Below, piece after piece: positions 51,664-60,017 of a stretch of 64,000 nt of DNA. The translations under genes were made by a program, and so were the position numbers. Position 1 is the first letter of the stretch. Every line of letters starts with the position of its first letter. The stretch is from contig OY969422.1 of assembly GCA_963699215.1 (NCBI GenBank), positions 496,001-560,000 of the forward strand. Reading direction: 5' to 3'. The notes beneath the pieces were generated by a model. That model ran no database searches. It was not told the origin of the DNA and worked only from the letters and a program-made list of their open reading frames with translations. This stretch comes from VRUE01 sp963699215 (GTDB taxonomy: Bacteria; Actinomycetota; Thermoleophilia; Solirubrobacterales; 70-9).

Positions 51664-53628
51664 ATGGCCCGCCGGCTCGCACTCGCTTGCGCGACGCTGG
51701 CGCTGGCTTGTCTCACCGCTCCGGCCGGCGCCGTCGCGGCCGAGAGCGCGGCGGAACGCGCCGCCGAGCAGCGGCTGATCGAGGCCTACACGCCGCGGTT
51801 GATGATCCGCGAACGCGACGAGATCTGCGACACCGACGGCGAGCAGTACGAGGCGACGACGGTCGACACGGTGCTCGGCAACCCCGCGGTCGAGCTGACC
51901 GAAGCCGACGAGGAGGGCCGCGAAACGACGCTCAAACGGGGGCCGACGGCGGCCGACATCGCCCCGCTCGGCGACGGCTATCACCTCAACATCCCCGGCG
52001 ACCCGCTCGGCGACACCTGCAAGTACGCCCGGGACTTCGCCAAGTTGAAGCGCGAAGGCAAGGCGCCGGCGGTCACCTACGCCCACGTCGCCCGCGAGGC
52101 CGGCCGTGCCGGGCTCGCCGTCCAGTACTGGTTCTTCTGGTACTTCAACCAGTTCAACGACCTGCACGAGGGCGACTGGGAGGGGATGCAGGTCGTCTTC
52201 GAATCCTCAGACCCTCAGCAGGCCCTGGAAGAAGGACCGAGCGAGATCGGCCTCTTCCAGCACGGCGGCGGCGAGAAGGCCGAGTGGACCGACGGCAAGG
52301 TCGAGAAGGAGGGCACCCACCCGGTCGTCTACCCGGCGGCTGGCTCGCACGCGACCTTCTACGAGGCGGCGGTCTACGTCGAGAACGGGCGCAAGGGGTC
52401 GGGGGTCGGCTGCGACGACACCAGCGCGCCGCTGCGACGGCTGAACGTGGAGCCGATCCAGATCCCGACCGATCCCGGTCCGCGCAGCCGCTTCGCCTGG
52501 CTCGCCTACGAAGGCCGTTGGGGCGAGTGGGAGGAGAGCTTCAACAACGGCCCGACCGGCCCGGCGACCAAGGACCGCTGGCTGGCGCCGATGACCTGGA
52601 TGGAAGAAATCCGCTCGACCAGCCCGCGCCTGCCGGCCGGCTCGGCCCTGGGCCCGACCGTGACCAAGGCCTTCTGCGGCACGGTCGCCGAGGTCACCTC
52701 CTTCCTCAACCACACCCAGGACTCGAAACTGATCCTCGTCGCCGTGCTGGTCTGCCTGCTGCTGCTGGCCGGACTGATCGCCTGGCGTACCCGCTGGCGG
52801 CCCCTCGACCTCGCCAACCTCCGCCGCGACCGTGCCTTCGGCCAGCTGCTCTTCTCTTCCGCCGGGCTCTACTACCGCCACTGGCGAACCTTTGCCCTGA
52901 TCGGCCTGACCGCAATCCCGATCGTCGGCGGCTTCAACGCGCTGACCTGGCTGCTGACCGGCGACCCGGGGCGGCGCCTCGACGAAGAGGTCGGACGCGA
53001 GGGCCTGCACGTCGCGCTGGGGGAAGTGCTGAGCGGGATAGGGGGCCCGATCGCCTCGGCGCTGGTCGCCGCCGTGGCGATCGTCGCCGTGCGCCAGATC
53101 GCCGAGAGCGGCGAGGCGAGCTTCGCCGGCGCCTACCGCGGCATGTGGGCGCGTTTCCGCCGCGTCGTCGGCGCCCAGCTGCTGGCGACGCTGGGTGTGT
53201 TCCTGCTGCTGATCAGCGTGATCGGCATCCCCTTCGCCGCCTGGAAGTACGTCGGCTGGCTCTTCATCCAGCAGCAGATCCTCTTCGAGGACAAACCGCT
53301 GCGGGAGGCGTTCCGCGGCAGCTCGGAGCTGGTGCGCGGTCGCTGGTGGTACACGCTGCGGGTGGCCGCCGTCTTCTGGCTGATCGGCGTCGTCACCGGC
53401 CCGGCGCTCGGCTTCGCCCTGATCTTCGCCGACCTCTCGCTGATCCTGATCAACGCGATCGGCGCGCTCGTCTTCGCCCTGCTCGTCCCCTACATAGCGA
53501 TCGGCCGCACCCTGCTCTACTTCGACCTGCAGGCGACGGCGGAGGAGGTATCGGCGAAGAAGCGCTGGCGGGAACGGCTGCCGCGTCGCGTGGCCTCGGC
53601 CGAGACCGGAGCGCAGCCAGCCCGGTAG
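51664..53628 (+). CDS. Secreted Vps62-like domain fused to a multi-span membrane domain
   Basis: 654 aa. Signal peptide at 1-26. The outer domain (about 35-340) has VQYWFFWYFNQFNDLHEGDW and HPVVYPAAGSHATFYEAAVY, a pattern I associate with Vps62-like proteins. A membrane helix (LILVAVLVCLLLLAGLIA, about 360) follows, and then a domain with five more helices (LIGLTAIPIVGGF, IASALVAAVAIVAV, ATLGVFLLLISVIGIPFA, and others) like the membrane part of GDPD-type proteins. The combination is unusual. The ATG at 51664 starts the signal peptide; the frame is open upstream but overlaps the neighbour's promoter. Confidence 0.6.
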   Translation: MARRLALACATLALACLTAPAGAVAAESAAERAAEQRLIEAYTPRLMIRERDEICDTDGEQYEATTVDTVLGNPAVELTEADEEGRETTLKRGPTAADIAPLGDGYHLNIPGDPLGDTCKYARDFAKLKREGKAPAVTYAHVAREAGRAGLAVQYWFFWYFNQFNDLHEGDWEGMQVVFESSDPQQALEEGPSEIGLFQHGGGEKAEWTDGKVEKEGTHPVVYPAAGSHATFYEAAVYVENGRKGSGVGCDDTSAPLRRLNVEPIQIPTDPGPRSRFAWLAYEGRWGEWEESFNNGPTGPATKDRWLAPMTWMEEIRSTSPRLPAGSALGPTVTKAFCGTVAEVTSFLNHTQDSKLILVAVLVCLLLLAGLIAWRTRWRPLDLANLRRDRAFGQLLFSSAGLYYRHWRTFALIGLTAIPIVGGFNALTWLLTGDPGRRLDEEVGREGLHVALGEVLSGIGGPIASALVAAVAIVAVRQIAESGEASFAGAYRGMWARFRRVVGAQLLATLGVFLLLISVIGIPFAAWKYVGWLFIQQQILFEDKPLREAFRGSSELVRGRWWYTLRVAAVFWLIGVVTGPALGFALIFADLSLILINAIGALVFALLVPYIAIGRTLLYFDLQATAEEVSAKKRWRERLPRRVASAETGAQPAR

Positions 53629-53638
53629 CTTTCGAAGC

Positions 53639-54235
53639 GTGAAGCTGCTCGCCTTCAGCGACCTGCACCGCGACCTCGGCCAGGCGGCCGAGCTGGTCGA
53701 GATGTCGGCCGCGGCTGACGTCGTGATCGGGGCCGGCGACTTCGCCTCGATCCACGAGGGCCTGGACGAGACGATCGGCGCGCTGGCGGCGATCGAGGCG
53801 CCGACCGTGCTGGTCCCGGGCAACAACGAGACCGAGGACGCGCTGCGCGAGGCGGTCTCCGCCTGGAGCACCGCCACCGTCCTGCACGGCGAAGGCACGG
53901 CGATCGGGGGGGTCGAGTTCTACGGCCTCGGCGCAGGCGTTCCGACCACCCCGTGGGACTGGAGCTTCGACCTCGACGAGGAGACCGCGACCGAGAAGCT
54001 CACCCCCTGTCCCGAAGATGCGGTCCTGGTCCTCCACTCGCCGCCGCAGGGCCACTGCGACTCGAACGGCAGCGGCGACCACTTCGGCAGCCAGGCCCTG
54101 CTGGAGGCGATCCAGGCCAAGCGCCCCCGACTAGCCGTCTGCGGCCACATCCACGAGTCCTGGGGCTGCCAGAGTCAGATCGGCGACACCCCGATCCGCA
54201 ACCTAGGCCCGGCCGGCACCTGGCTCGAGGCCTAG
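53639..54235 (+). CDS. Calcineurin-like metallophosphoesterase
   Basis: 198 aa from a GTG start 10 bp after the preceding gene. The five metal motifs are visible: FSDLHRDL (DxH), GAGDFASI (GD), VPGNNETED (GNNE), LVLHSPPQGH (H), and VCGHIHESWG (GHIH). It is a cytoplasmic YfcE-like phosphodiesterase. Substrate unknown. It probably shares a transcript with the upstream membrane fusion gene, ending at the terminator at 54251. Confidence 0.92.
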   Translation: MKLLAFSDLHRDLGQAAELVEMSAAADVVIGAGDFASIHEGLDETIGALAAIEAPTVLVPGNNETEDALREAVSAWSTATVLHGEGTAIGGVEFYGLGAGVPTTPWDWSFDLDEETATEKLTPCPEDAVLVLHSPPQGHCDSNGSGDHFGSQALLEAIQAKRPRLAVCGHIHESWGCQSQIGDTPIRNLGPAGTWLEA

Positions 54236-54250
54236 GCCCCGCTGACATTC

Positions 54251-54274
54251 AAAGGGCCGCGATCGCGGCCCTTT
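54251..54274. terminator. Bidirectional intrinsic terminator
   Basis: AAAGGGCCGC-GATC-GCGGCCCTTT is a perfect 10-bp hairpin with a 4-nt loop. The A-run before and T-run after the stem allow it to work for the phosphoesterase gene (rightward) and for the low-GC secreted protein gene (leftward, ends at 54322). Confidence 0.85.
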
Positions 54275-54321
54275 GTCCTGCATGTGCGGCCGTTGGACAA
54301 GCTCGCCGCTAGCCTCGCCGG

Positions 54322-54924
54322 TCAGCCGATTTCGTATGTATCTGCGTTACCTCCCACGACTTCCAGCAAGCCTTCCGTGGCAACTGCGGTTTCGCCAATG
54401 TCGGAATCGAATCTCGCATTCTCTTTCCACTCATATGCTGCGACCGTAGTCGATGTGTTACCGCTTGTATTTACGGTAATCCACGTTACGCCAGCGAGTG
54501 TGATGTTGTTTTTTGTCGTAAAGCATTTAGGACTGCCCGTTTTGGTTTTCAGATTGACATCGATTAACCCCGACGTGAATTTGAAGCCAGATTCCATCAG
54601 GATGGGTTCCCAAGGCACTGTGGCGCTGTCGCTCTCTAGTTCACAGTTTTTATAGGGAGAACCGAAGGTGGTGCACGTACCTGTTGTAAGGGTGAATTTG
54701 GTTATGACGATGGTTGATTTGTTTGTTTGGACTCCGGCATGCACCGTGCATTCGAGACCCGACCCAAGGGCTTGGAATTTCACTTTGCCGGAAGCTTCTA
54801 TTTCTTTGTTTTCGACCGATTTGCCTGCGTCTTTCATTTCGACTGCTGATGCTGCAGAGGGCACGGCCAAGACCACGACTGCAAGCGCCGCAGTCGAAAG
54901 CAAGAGAATCTTCTTGATGCTCAT
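54322..54924 (-). CDS. Small secreted protein of low GC content, unknown function
   Basis: 200 aa with a clear signal peptide (MSIKKILLLSTAALAVVVLA to PSAASA). The mature part is rich in Thr, Ser, Gly and beta-prone residues with four Cys (in LECTVHAG, TGTCTTFG, YKNCELES, PKCFTTKN), which could form two disulfides. It resembles a small beta-sandwich exoprotein. Codon use is strikingly unlike the rest of the window: A/T is frequent at third positions and Lys is coded AAA as often as AAG. The ribosome site AAGGAG is good. Probably acquired by transfer. Confidence 0.75.
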   Translation of the reverse strand: MSIKKILLLSTAALAVVVLAVPSAASAVEMKDAGKSVENKEIEASGKVKFQALGSGLECTVHAGVQTNKSTIVITKFTLTTGTCTTFGSPYKNCELESDSATVPWEPILMESGFKFTSGLIDVNLKTKTGSPKCFTTKNNITLAGVTWITVNTSGNTSTTVAAYEWKENARFDSDIGETAVATEGLLEVVGGNADTYEIG

Positions 54925-54971
54925 CCGATGCTCCTTCCGTAGGACAAATGCCGCCCTTTCACGGCGGCGCG

Positions 54972-54999
54972 ATAATCAGTCCTACACCACCAGCAGCAA
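54972..54999 (-). promoter_or_regulatory. Candidate promoter of the low-GC secreted protein gene
   Basis: On the minus strand, TTGCTG (plus 54994-54999) and GATTAT (plus 54972-54977) are 16 bp apart, like a sigma-70 type -35/-10 pair. A hairpin (GCCGCC...GGCGGC, 54950-54968) lies in the leader. A larger dyad CTACACC/GGTGTAG (54982-54988, 55015-55021) brackets the -35 box. The rest of 55022-55176 is AT-rich and shows no gene. Confidence 0.35.
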
Positions 55000-55176
55000 C
55001 CGCTATAAATACACGGTGTAGTTCGCTAAGTAAATGACGATGACTCTAGTACGTTGGACTACAATTAGCCCTGCTAGCAGACACCGGAAGCCAAGCAGTA
55101 CTGGACGCATTTCTGTGGACTCGCGGAATCGGATCGATATGGAGTTCCATCGAACAGGTGCTGTTGTGAACTCGAG

Positions 55177-56460
55177 TTATCGCCCCTGAGTCTCCACAGC
55201 CAGGCTATGTTCTGCGCCTCGCTCGCTCTCGACCGCAAGGACCACTGAGCGGCCGTTCTCGACCATGAACTCGACGATTGGGCGCAATCGCTCGGTGACC
55301 TCCCCGTTCGACCCGACCCAGCCGTCCTGCACGAGATCGACGAACAGGGAGTTCGCGATTCGCCGCTCGACGTTCTCGTAGGAGAACACGACCCCGCCCT
55401 GGGGCCCCGTCACGGCACCGCTCGACCTCAACAGCTCGAAGTAGTCCAGCGGCAGATACATCCCCGGCAGCAGCTTCGTCGTATACGGATCCAGCGTCTC
55501 CGGGTTGCAGAGCTTGAAGTAGCAGCTGGCGGCGCTCAAGCGGTAGCCGCGTGGATCCTCCGGCGCGTCGGCGATGCCGATGTCCCGCATGCGTCGGACC
55601 TGCTCCTCGTGGTTGCCGTCGAGTCGATAGACGGAGCGGGGAACACCGTCGATCGTCTCTCGATGCATTCGTTTGTACTGGACGAGCACGAACGCGTTGA
55701 ATGTCTCGTGGAAGTAGACGAGGTCCACCCCGAGGGTGTTCTCCGTAGCCATGCGGTTGACGTTGACGACGGTTAGTCGCCGTCCATCCTGCTCGAACTC
55801 GACCGCCCCGACTGCCGACCGACGGATGACCTCCCAATCGCCGAAGACCCCGACGTCATGGTTGACGATCTGATCCTCTCGGAGCTGCGCCTGGCGCATC
55901 CCCGTCAGGAAAGGCGCCGCATGGCCATCGCCCTCGCGATCGGTCCATTCGGAGATTGGCTTTCGATCCAATTTCGCGATGTCGAGCGCCAACCCAACGG
56001 CGTCCCTTTCCATGGCGACGGTCTCGATGCCCGATCTACGGCGAACCCCCGGGCGCTGCAGCCTCCGCTCCAGCAGCGAGAGCTCGTCGTCGATATCCGG
56101 GCGCAGAGCCCTCAGGGCCTCGATCGCTCGGGTGCCCGTAGCGAGCGGCAGCAACCCGGATCGGAGGTGCCGCTGCACGCCCCCCGGCAGCGCATCGCGA
56201 AGCTCCGCGACTGGCAACGGATCGAACCAGACGAAGTCCGAGACCCGGGTCAGGTGCTTGCGAGTGGCCACCCTGCGCTGGCGCTCGAGCAGCGCGGCGG
56301 CCTCGACCTGACCTTCCTCGAAGCCCACGAGGACGATGAGCTGCTCTCCGATCAGATCCGCAGCACCGACCACGGTGGTGAACCAGTCTCGGTTACGGGC
56401 GTACTCGTAGATATCCGAGTCGGTCTCGATTTGAAGGATGACCCGCATGACTCCGAGCAT
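55177..56460 (-). CDS. Unrecognised protein, possible PD-(D/E)xK-type nuclease
   Basis: 427 aa from ATG 56460 (ATG 56448 is equally possible). No membrane segment or signal peptide. A central stretch, LGVDLVYFHETFNAFVLVQYKRM, has the D...(Q/E)xK order of restriction-like nucleases, with VD and QYK as candidate metal and catalytic residues. The N-terminal region is helical with many charged residues (DELSLLERRLQRPGV). The C-terminal part may be an accessory domain. Its base use is less GC-rich than that of the neighbours. No partner methylase or helicase is adjacent. Function is not established. Confidence 0.5.
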   Translation of the reverse strand: MLGVMRVILQIETDSDIYEYARNRDWFTTVVGAADLIGEQLIVLVGFEEGQVEAAALLERQRRVATRKHLTRVSDFVWFDPLPVAELRDALPGGVQRHLRSGLLPLATGTRAIEALRALRPDIDDELSLLERRLQRPGVRRRSGIETVAMERDAVGLALDIAKLDRKPISEWTDREGDGHAAPFLTGMRQAQLREDQIVNHDVGVFGDWEVIRRSAVGAVEFEQDGRRLTVVNVNRMATENTLGVDLVYFHETFNAFVLVQYKRMHRETIDGVPRSVYRLDGNHEEQVRRMRDIGIADAPEDPRGYRLSAASCYFKLCNPETLDPYTTKLLPGMYLPLDYFELLRSSGAVTGPQGGVVFSYENVERRIANSLFVDLVQDGWVGSNGEVTERLRPIVEFMVENGRSVVLAVESERGAEHSLAVETQGR

Positions 56461-56527
56461 CCTGCACGCTCAGTCGCGTCGAAGCAACGCCCCCCACCCA
56501 TGCCACCCTCCTGCTGGGCGGGTTTCG

Positions 56528-58645
56528 CTAGTCGCCGTGCCCGAAGCGGACGTCGGGCAGGGTGCGGTTGAGCCAGGAGGGCATCGACCAGGCCGCCTGG
56601 CCGGCGAGCCGCAGGAACACCGGCAGCAACAGCAGGCGGACCGGGAAGGTGTCGAGGAGGACGGCGACGCCGAGGATCACCCCCATCTCCTTCGGTGGCA
56701 GCGGTCCCGAGAGGGCGAAGGTGAAGAAGACCGCGACCATCACCGCGCCGGCGGCGAGGACGACGCGCCCCGAGCGGGCCAGCCCCCCGACCATCGCCTG
56801 CTTCGCGTCTCCCGTCCGCTCCCACTGCTCCCGCGCCGAGGAGAGCAGGAAGACGGTGTAGTCCATCGCGATCGCGAAGATCATCGCGAAGAAGAAGATC
56901 GGCCCCCAGGCATTGAGAAAGCCCTGCGATTCGAAGCCGAGCAGGCCACTCAGGTGGCCGTCCTGGAAGATCAGCTTGGCGACTCCGAAGGCGGCGGCGG
57001 TCGAGAGCAGGTTGGCGAGAACCGCGATCGCCGCAACCAGCGGCGCCTGGAAGGCGATCAGCAGCAGCAGGAACCCGAGCCCGACGACGAGCCCGATCGC
57101 CAGCGGCGCCCTCGCCGCCAGCGCCGACTCGAGGTCGTGGTTCTCGGCGGCCGCGCCGCCAACCAGCGCAGCCGGGGGCAGCGTGTCTCGCAGCCGCTCG
57201 ACCGTCTCGCCGAACTCGGCGGTCGCGGCGGCGTTGGCCGGCACCGCGCCGATCAGGACCGCATCGCCCGCGCCGGCAACGGGGGCAGCGACGGAAGCGA
57301 TGCCGGGGTCGTCTTCCAGCCCCTCCGCCACCGCCGTACGGATCGAGTGCGGCGCGGTGACTTGCATCGTCGCCGGCGCACCCGCGCCGAAGGCGGCGCT
57401 GACCTGCCGGTAACCGACTCGCGAGGAGTCGTCCTTGGGGACGACCTTGATCGACGGCATCCCCGTCTTCAGGCTGAGGGCCGGGAGCGCGAGGCCGACG
57501 AGGAGGACCAGGGCGACGCCGCCGAACAGGAGTGGGCGACGCCACAGCAGCTCCCCCCAGCGAGCGAGCCGCGGCGAGCCGCGATCGCCCCGGCCGGCCC
57601 AAGGTAGGGCCAGCCTGTCGACCCTGTGCCCGAGCTTGGCCAGCACCGCCGGTAGCAGCGTCAGCGTCGCCGCCAGCACGAACAGGACCGAGACCATGAT
57701 CCCCAGCGAGACCGAGCGGAAGGCGGGGCTGGGGACGAGCAGCACCGCCGAGATCGAGACGAGCACGGTGAGGGCGGAGAAGAGGACCGCCTTGCCGGCA
57801 CTGTCCATCGCCTCGGCAACCGCCTCGACCGCGGTGCGCTCGCCCGCGAGCGCACCCCGGAAGCGCATGACGACGAACAGCGCGTAGTCGATCCCGAGCG
57901 CCAGCGCGAACATCAGCGCGAAGTTCATCGCCCAGATCGAGATCGGCGAGATCTGGACGCCGAGGTAGAGGACGCCGGCGGAGGCGACGAGGCCGGTGAT
58001 CGTCAGCATCAGCGGCAGGCCCGCGGCCACCAGCGAGCCGAAGGCGAGGACGAGGATCGCCAGCGTCACCGGCCAGGAGATCAGCTCCGACTTCAGCATC
58101 GCCTCGCGGTTGGCTTTGTTGAAGTCCGCCCACATGGCAGCGGCGCCGGTCAGGTTCGTATCGCTTCCCGGTCCCGCCGCGGCGGCGATCTCGGGCCTGA
58201 GGCGGTCGGCGGCGGCGACCATCTCGTTCGGCCCGCGGGCGGCGGTGCCGACCACGATCGCGGTCCGGCCGTCGGCGGAGATCGATGCGTCGGGGCGCGG
58301 CGGGACGACGGCGCCGACCGCGGGGTCGGCGGCCAGCACCCGTTCGACCGCGGCCACGCTGCGCTGGAGCCGCGGCGCACTCGCTCCAGCCCCGGAGGAG
58401 TGGACCGCAACCTGGAGCGCGTAGGAGCTGGCGCCGCCGAACTCGCGCTGGAGCTGGTCCCGGGCCCGGACGGACTCCGAGCCGCTGGCCTCCCAGCCGG
58501 CGCCGGAGAGCGCCGTCTCGACCCGGGGCGCCAGCAGCCCGAGGCCCACCGCGATCAGCACCCAGGCGAGAAAGACTCCCCGTCTGTGGGTCGCGGCATA
58601 GCGCCCCAGCCGCCCGATCGGTCCCAGCTTCCGTGCCGTGTCCAT
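56528..58645 (-). CDS. MMPL/RND-family transporter
   Basis: 705 aa. Twelve helices in two halves; each half has the DY proton-relay pair: FALALGIDYALFVVMRFRG and FAIAMDYTVFLLSSARE. The first outer loop (ESVRARDQLQREFGG through AAAGPGSDTNLTG) is typical of MMPL proteins. There is no long helical insert, unlike the exporter at 9.6-12.8 kb. A good ribosome site (AAGGAGAGG) precedes the ATG. It is divergent from an ArsR-family gene, its likely regulator. Confidence 0.9.
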   Translation of the reverse strand: MDTARKLGPIGRLGRYAATHRRGVFLAWVLIAVGLGLLAPRVETALSGAGWEASGSESVRARDQLQREFGGASSYALQVAVHSSGAGASAPRLQRSVAAVERVLAADPAVGAVVPPRPDASISADGRTAIVVGTAARGPNEMVAAADRLRPEIAAAAGPGSDTNLTGAAAMWADFNKANREAMLKSELISWPVTLAILVLAFGSLVAAGLPLMLTITGLVASAGVLYLGVQISPISIWAMNFALMFALALGIDYALFVVMRFRGALAGERTAVEAVAEAMDSAGKAVLFSALTVLVSISAVLLVPSPAFRSVSLGIMVSVLFVLAATLTLLPAVLAKLGHRVDRLALPWAGRGDRGSPRLARWGELLWRRPLLFGGVALVLLVGLALPALSLKTGMPSIKVVPKDDSSRVGYRQVSAAFGAGAPATMQVTAPHSIRTAVAEGLEDDPGIASVAAPVAGAGDAVLIGAVPANAAATAEFGETVERLRDTLPPAALVGGAAAENHDLESALAARAPLAIGLVVGLGFLLLLIAFQAPLVAAIAVLANLLSTAAAFGVAKLIFQDGHLSGLLGFESQGFLNAWGPIFFFAMIFAIAMDYTVFLLSSAREQWERTGDAKQAMVGGLARSGRVVLAAGAVMVAVFFTFALSGPLPPKEMGVILGVAVLLDTFPVRLLLLPVFLRLAGQAAWSMPSWLNRTLPDVRFGHGD

Positions 58646-58660
58646 TTCCTCTCCTTCACC

Positions 58661-58709
58661 AGTTTACAACTAGACAGTTTATCAATTTATCAGTTGTGAA
58701 CTGTACAAT
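58661..58709. promoter_or_regulatory. AT-rich divergent promoter with nested dyads
   Basis: Between the MMPL and ArsR starts lies a 73-bp AT-rich gap. It holds ACAAC...GTTGT (58666-58670 and 58693-58697) and ACAGTT...AACTGT (58674-58679 and 58699-58704) dyads, plus a tandem TTTATCA/ATTTATCA. TACAAT (58704-58709) could be a -10 box giving a nearly leaderless arsR transcript. It probably binds the ArsR dimer. Confidence 0.5.
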
Positions 58710-58718
58710 GGACACACA

Positions 58719-59051
58719 ATGGGACAGAGTCGGTTGACCCCAGAGGCAGCGGAGCTGATCGCGCGCCGTTTCCGCGCCCTCTCCGATCCAACCCGGCTGC
58801 GGATCCTCGACATCCTGCGCCGCCAGGACGAGGCCTCGGTGGGGGAGCTCGCCGAGCTGGTCGGAGGCTCGCAGCAGAACGTCTCCAAGCACCTCGGCGC
58901 CCTCCACGCGGAGGGCTTCGTCTCGCGCCGCAAGCGCGGGACCAGCTCGATCTACCGGATCGCCCACCCCGGCGTGCACCAGATCTGCGACGGGATCTCG
59001 GCCGGGATCGAGGCCCAGCTGGCGGAGATGGAGGCGGCGCTCTCCGGCTGA
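58719..59051 (+). CDS. ArsR-family transcriptional regulator
   Basis: 110 aa. FRALSDPTRLRILDILRRQDEAS is the classic ArsR first half; the recognition helix is GSQQNVSKHLGALHAEGFV and the wing RRKRGTSSIYRI. It lacks the ELCVCDL-type Cys site, so it is probably not a metal sensor of the classical kind. The divergent MMPL transporter gene is the likely target. Confidence 0.92.
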   Translation: MGQSRLTPEAAELIARRFRALSDPTRLRILDILRRQDEASVGELAELVGGSQQNVSKHLGALHAEGFVSRRKRGTSSIYRIAHPGVHQICDGISAGIEAQLAEMEAALSG

Positions 59052-59092
59052 GCCGGCCGCCGCTCAGCCGCCGGCGGCGTCGCCGGCGCGCC

Positions 59093-59124
59093 CGCCGGGA
59101 ACCGCTTCACAAGCGGCTTTCCGG
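59093..59124. terminator. Hairpin between arsR and tRNA-Arg
   Basis: CCGCTT-CAC-AAGCGG forms a stem with an outer GCCGG/CCGGC stem around a short A/T bulge. It stands 3 bp downstream of the tRNA-Arg 3' end on the minus strand, and 40 bp after the arsR stop. A/T-rich bulges flank the inner stem. Likely terminates one or both. Confidence 0.5.
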
Positions 59125-59127
59125 CAG

Positions 59128-59201
59128 CGCGCCCGACAGGATTCGAACCTGTGACCTTCGGTTTCGTAGACCGACGCTCTATCCAACTGAGCTACGGGCG
59201 C
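59128..59201 (-). tRNA. tRNA-Arg (anticodon ACG)
   Basis: Read on the minus strand: acceptor GCGCCCG (59201 to 59195) pairs with CGGGCGC (59135 to 59129), discriminator G at 59128. D arm GCTC-AGTTGGATA-GAGC, anticodon arm TCGGT-CTACGAA-ACCGA with anticodon ACG, T arm CAGG-type with TTCGAAT. This is the tRNA whose A34 is the substrate of TadA, encoded at 1.0-1.4 kb. No CCA is encoded. Confidence 0.96.
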
Positions 59202-59240
59202 GGGTTGAGGCTGGCGCCTCTCTCGCGGGATTCTATGGGG

Positions 59241-60017
59241 TCAGCGGCCTTGGAACTCGGCGTGGCCGGGGCCCTGCTCGAGGAAGGTCTTGACGGCGCG
59301 TTGCAGGTCTTCGGTGGCGAAGAGGTCGCCGGCGTCCTCGCGCACGGCTCGGTCGGCCGCCGGGATGCCGCCTTCGCGGTAGCGGCGCAGGATGTGCTTG
59401 GTCATCGCGTGGGCCTTGGTCGGGCCGGCGGCCAGCTCGGCGGCGTAGGCGCGGGCGCGCTGGTCGAAGCCGTCGTCGTCGAAGACGAGGTTGACCACGC
59501 CCCAACGCTCCATCTCCTCGGCGCCGAAGAGACCGCCGCTCATCACGAAGTGGCGGGCGCGGCCGCTGCCGGCGCGCTCGGCGAGGCGCTGGGTGCCGCC
59601 CATCGACGGCGTCAGCCCGACGACCTTCTCGACCAGGCCGAACTGGGCCGAACGGGCGGCGAGGATCAGGTCGCAGCCCAGGGCCAACTCGAAGGCGGCG
59701 GTCAGGGTGAGCGCGTGGGCGGCGAAGACGACCGGCAGCGGCAGCGCTTCCACCCGCTCGACCGTGCCGATCAGCTCGTCCCAGAGCCGACTCCCCTGCT
59801 CCGGCGTGAGGCCGTCGAACTCGTGCACGTCGACGCCGCCGGAGACCGCGCGGCCCTCGGCGCGGAAGAGGAGCGCCCGCGGCGGATCGGCCTCGACCGC
59901 GGCGATCGCGGCCTGCAGGTCCTCGAACAGCTGCCGGTTGAAGAGGTTGAGCGGCGGGCTGTCGAAGGTGGCGATCGCCAGCCCCTGCTCGTCGCGCTCG
60001 AGGCGGACCAGGCTCAT
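59241..60017 (-). CDS. Enoyl-CoA hydratase/isomerase family protein
   Basis: 258 aa. Crotonase-fold motifs: DSPPLNLFNRQLFEDL, the oxyanion hole segment AVSGGVDVHEF, and FELALGCDLILAARSAQFGLVE, then GLTPSMGGTQRLAERAG. The Glu at the usual hydratase positions is not clear, so isomerase or another activity is possible. It overlaps the hotdog gene by 4 bp (ATGA) and is probably part of a fatty acid or aromatic CoA pathway. Confidence 0.92.
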   Translation of the reverse strand: MSLVRLERDEQGLAIATFDSPPLNLFNRQLFEDLQAAIAAVEADPPRALLFRAEGRAVSGGVDVHEFDGLTPEQGSRLWDELIGTVERVEALPLPVVFAAHALTLTAAFELALGCDLILAARSAQFGLVEKVVGLTPSMGGTQRLAERAGSGRARHFVMSGGLFGAEEMERWGVVNLVFDDDGFDQRARAYAAELAAGPTKAHAMTKHILRRYREGGIPAADRAVREDAGDLFATEDLQRAVKTFLEQGPGHAEFQGR

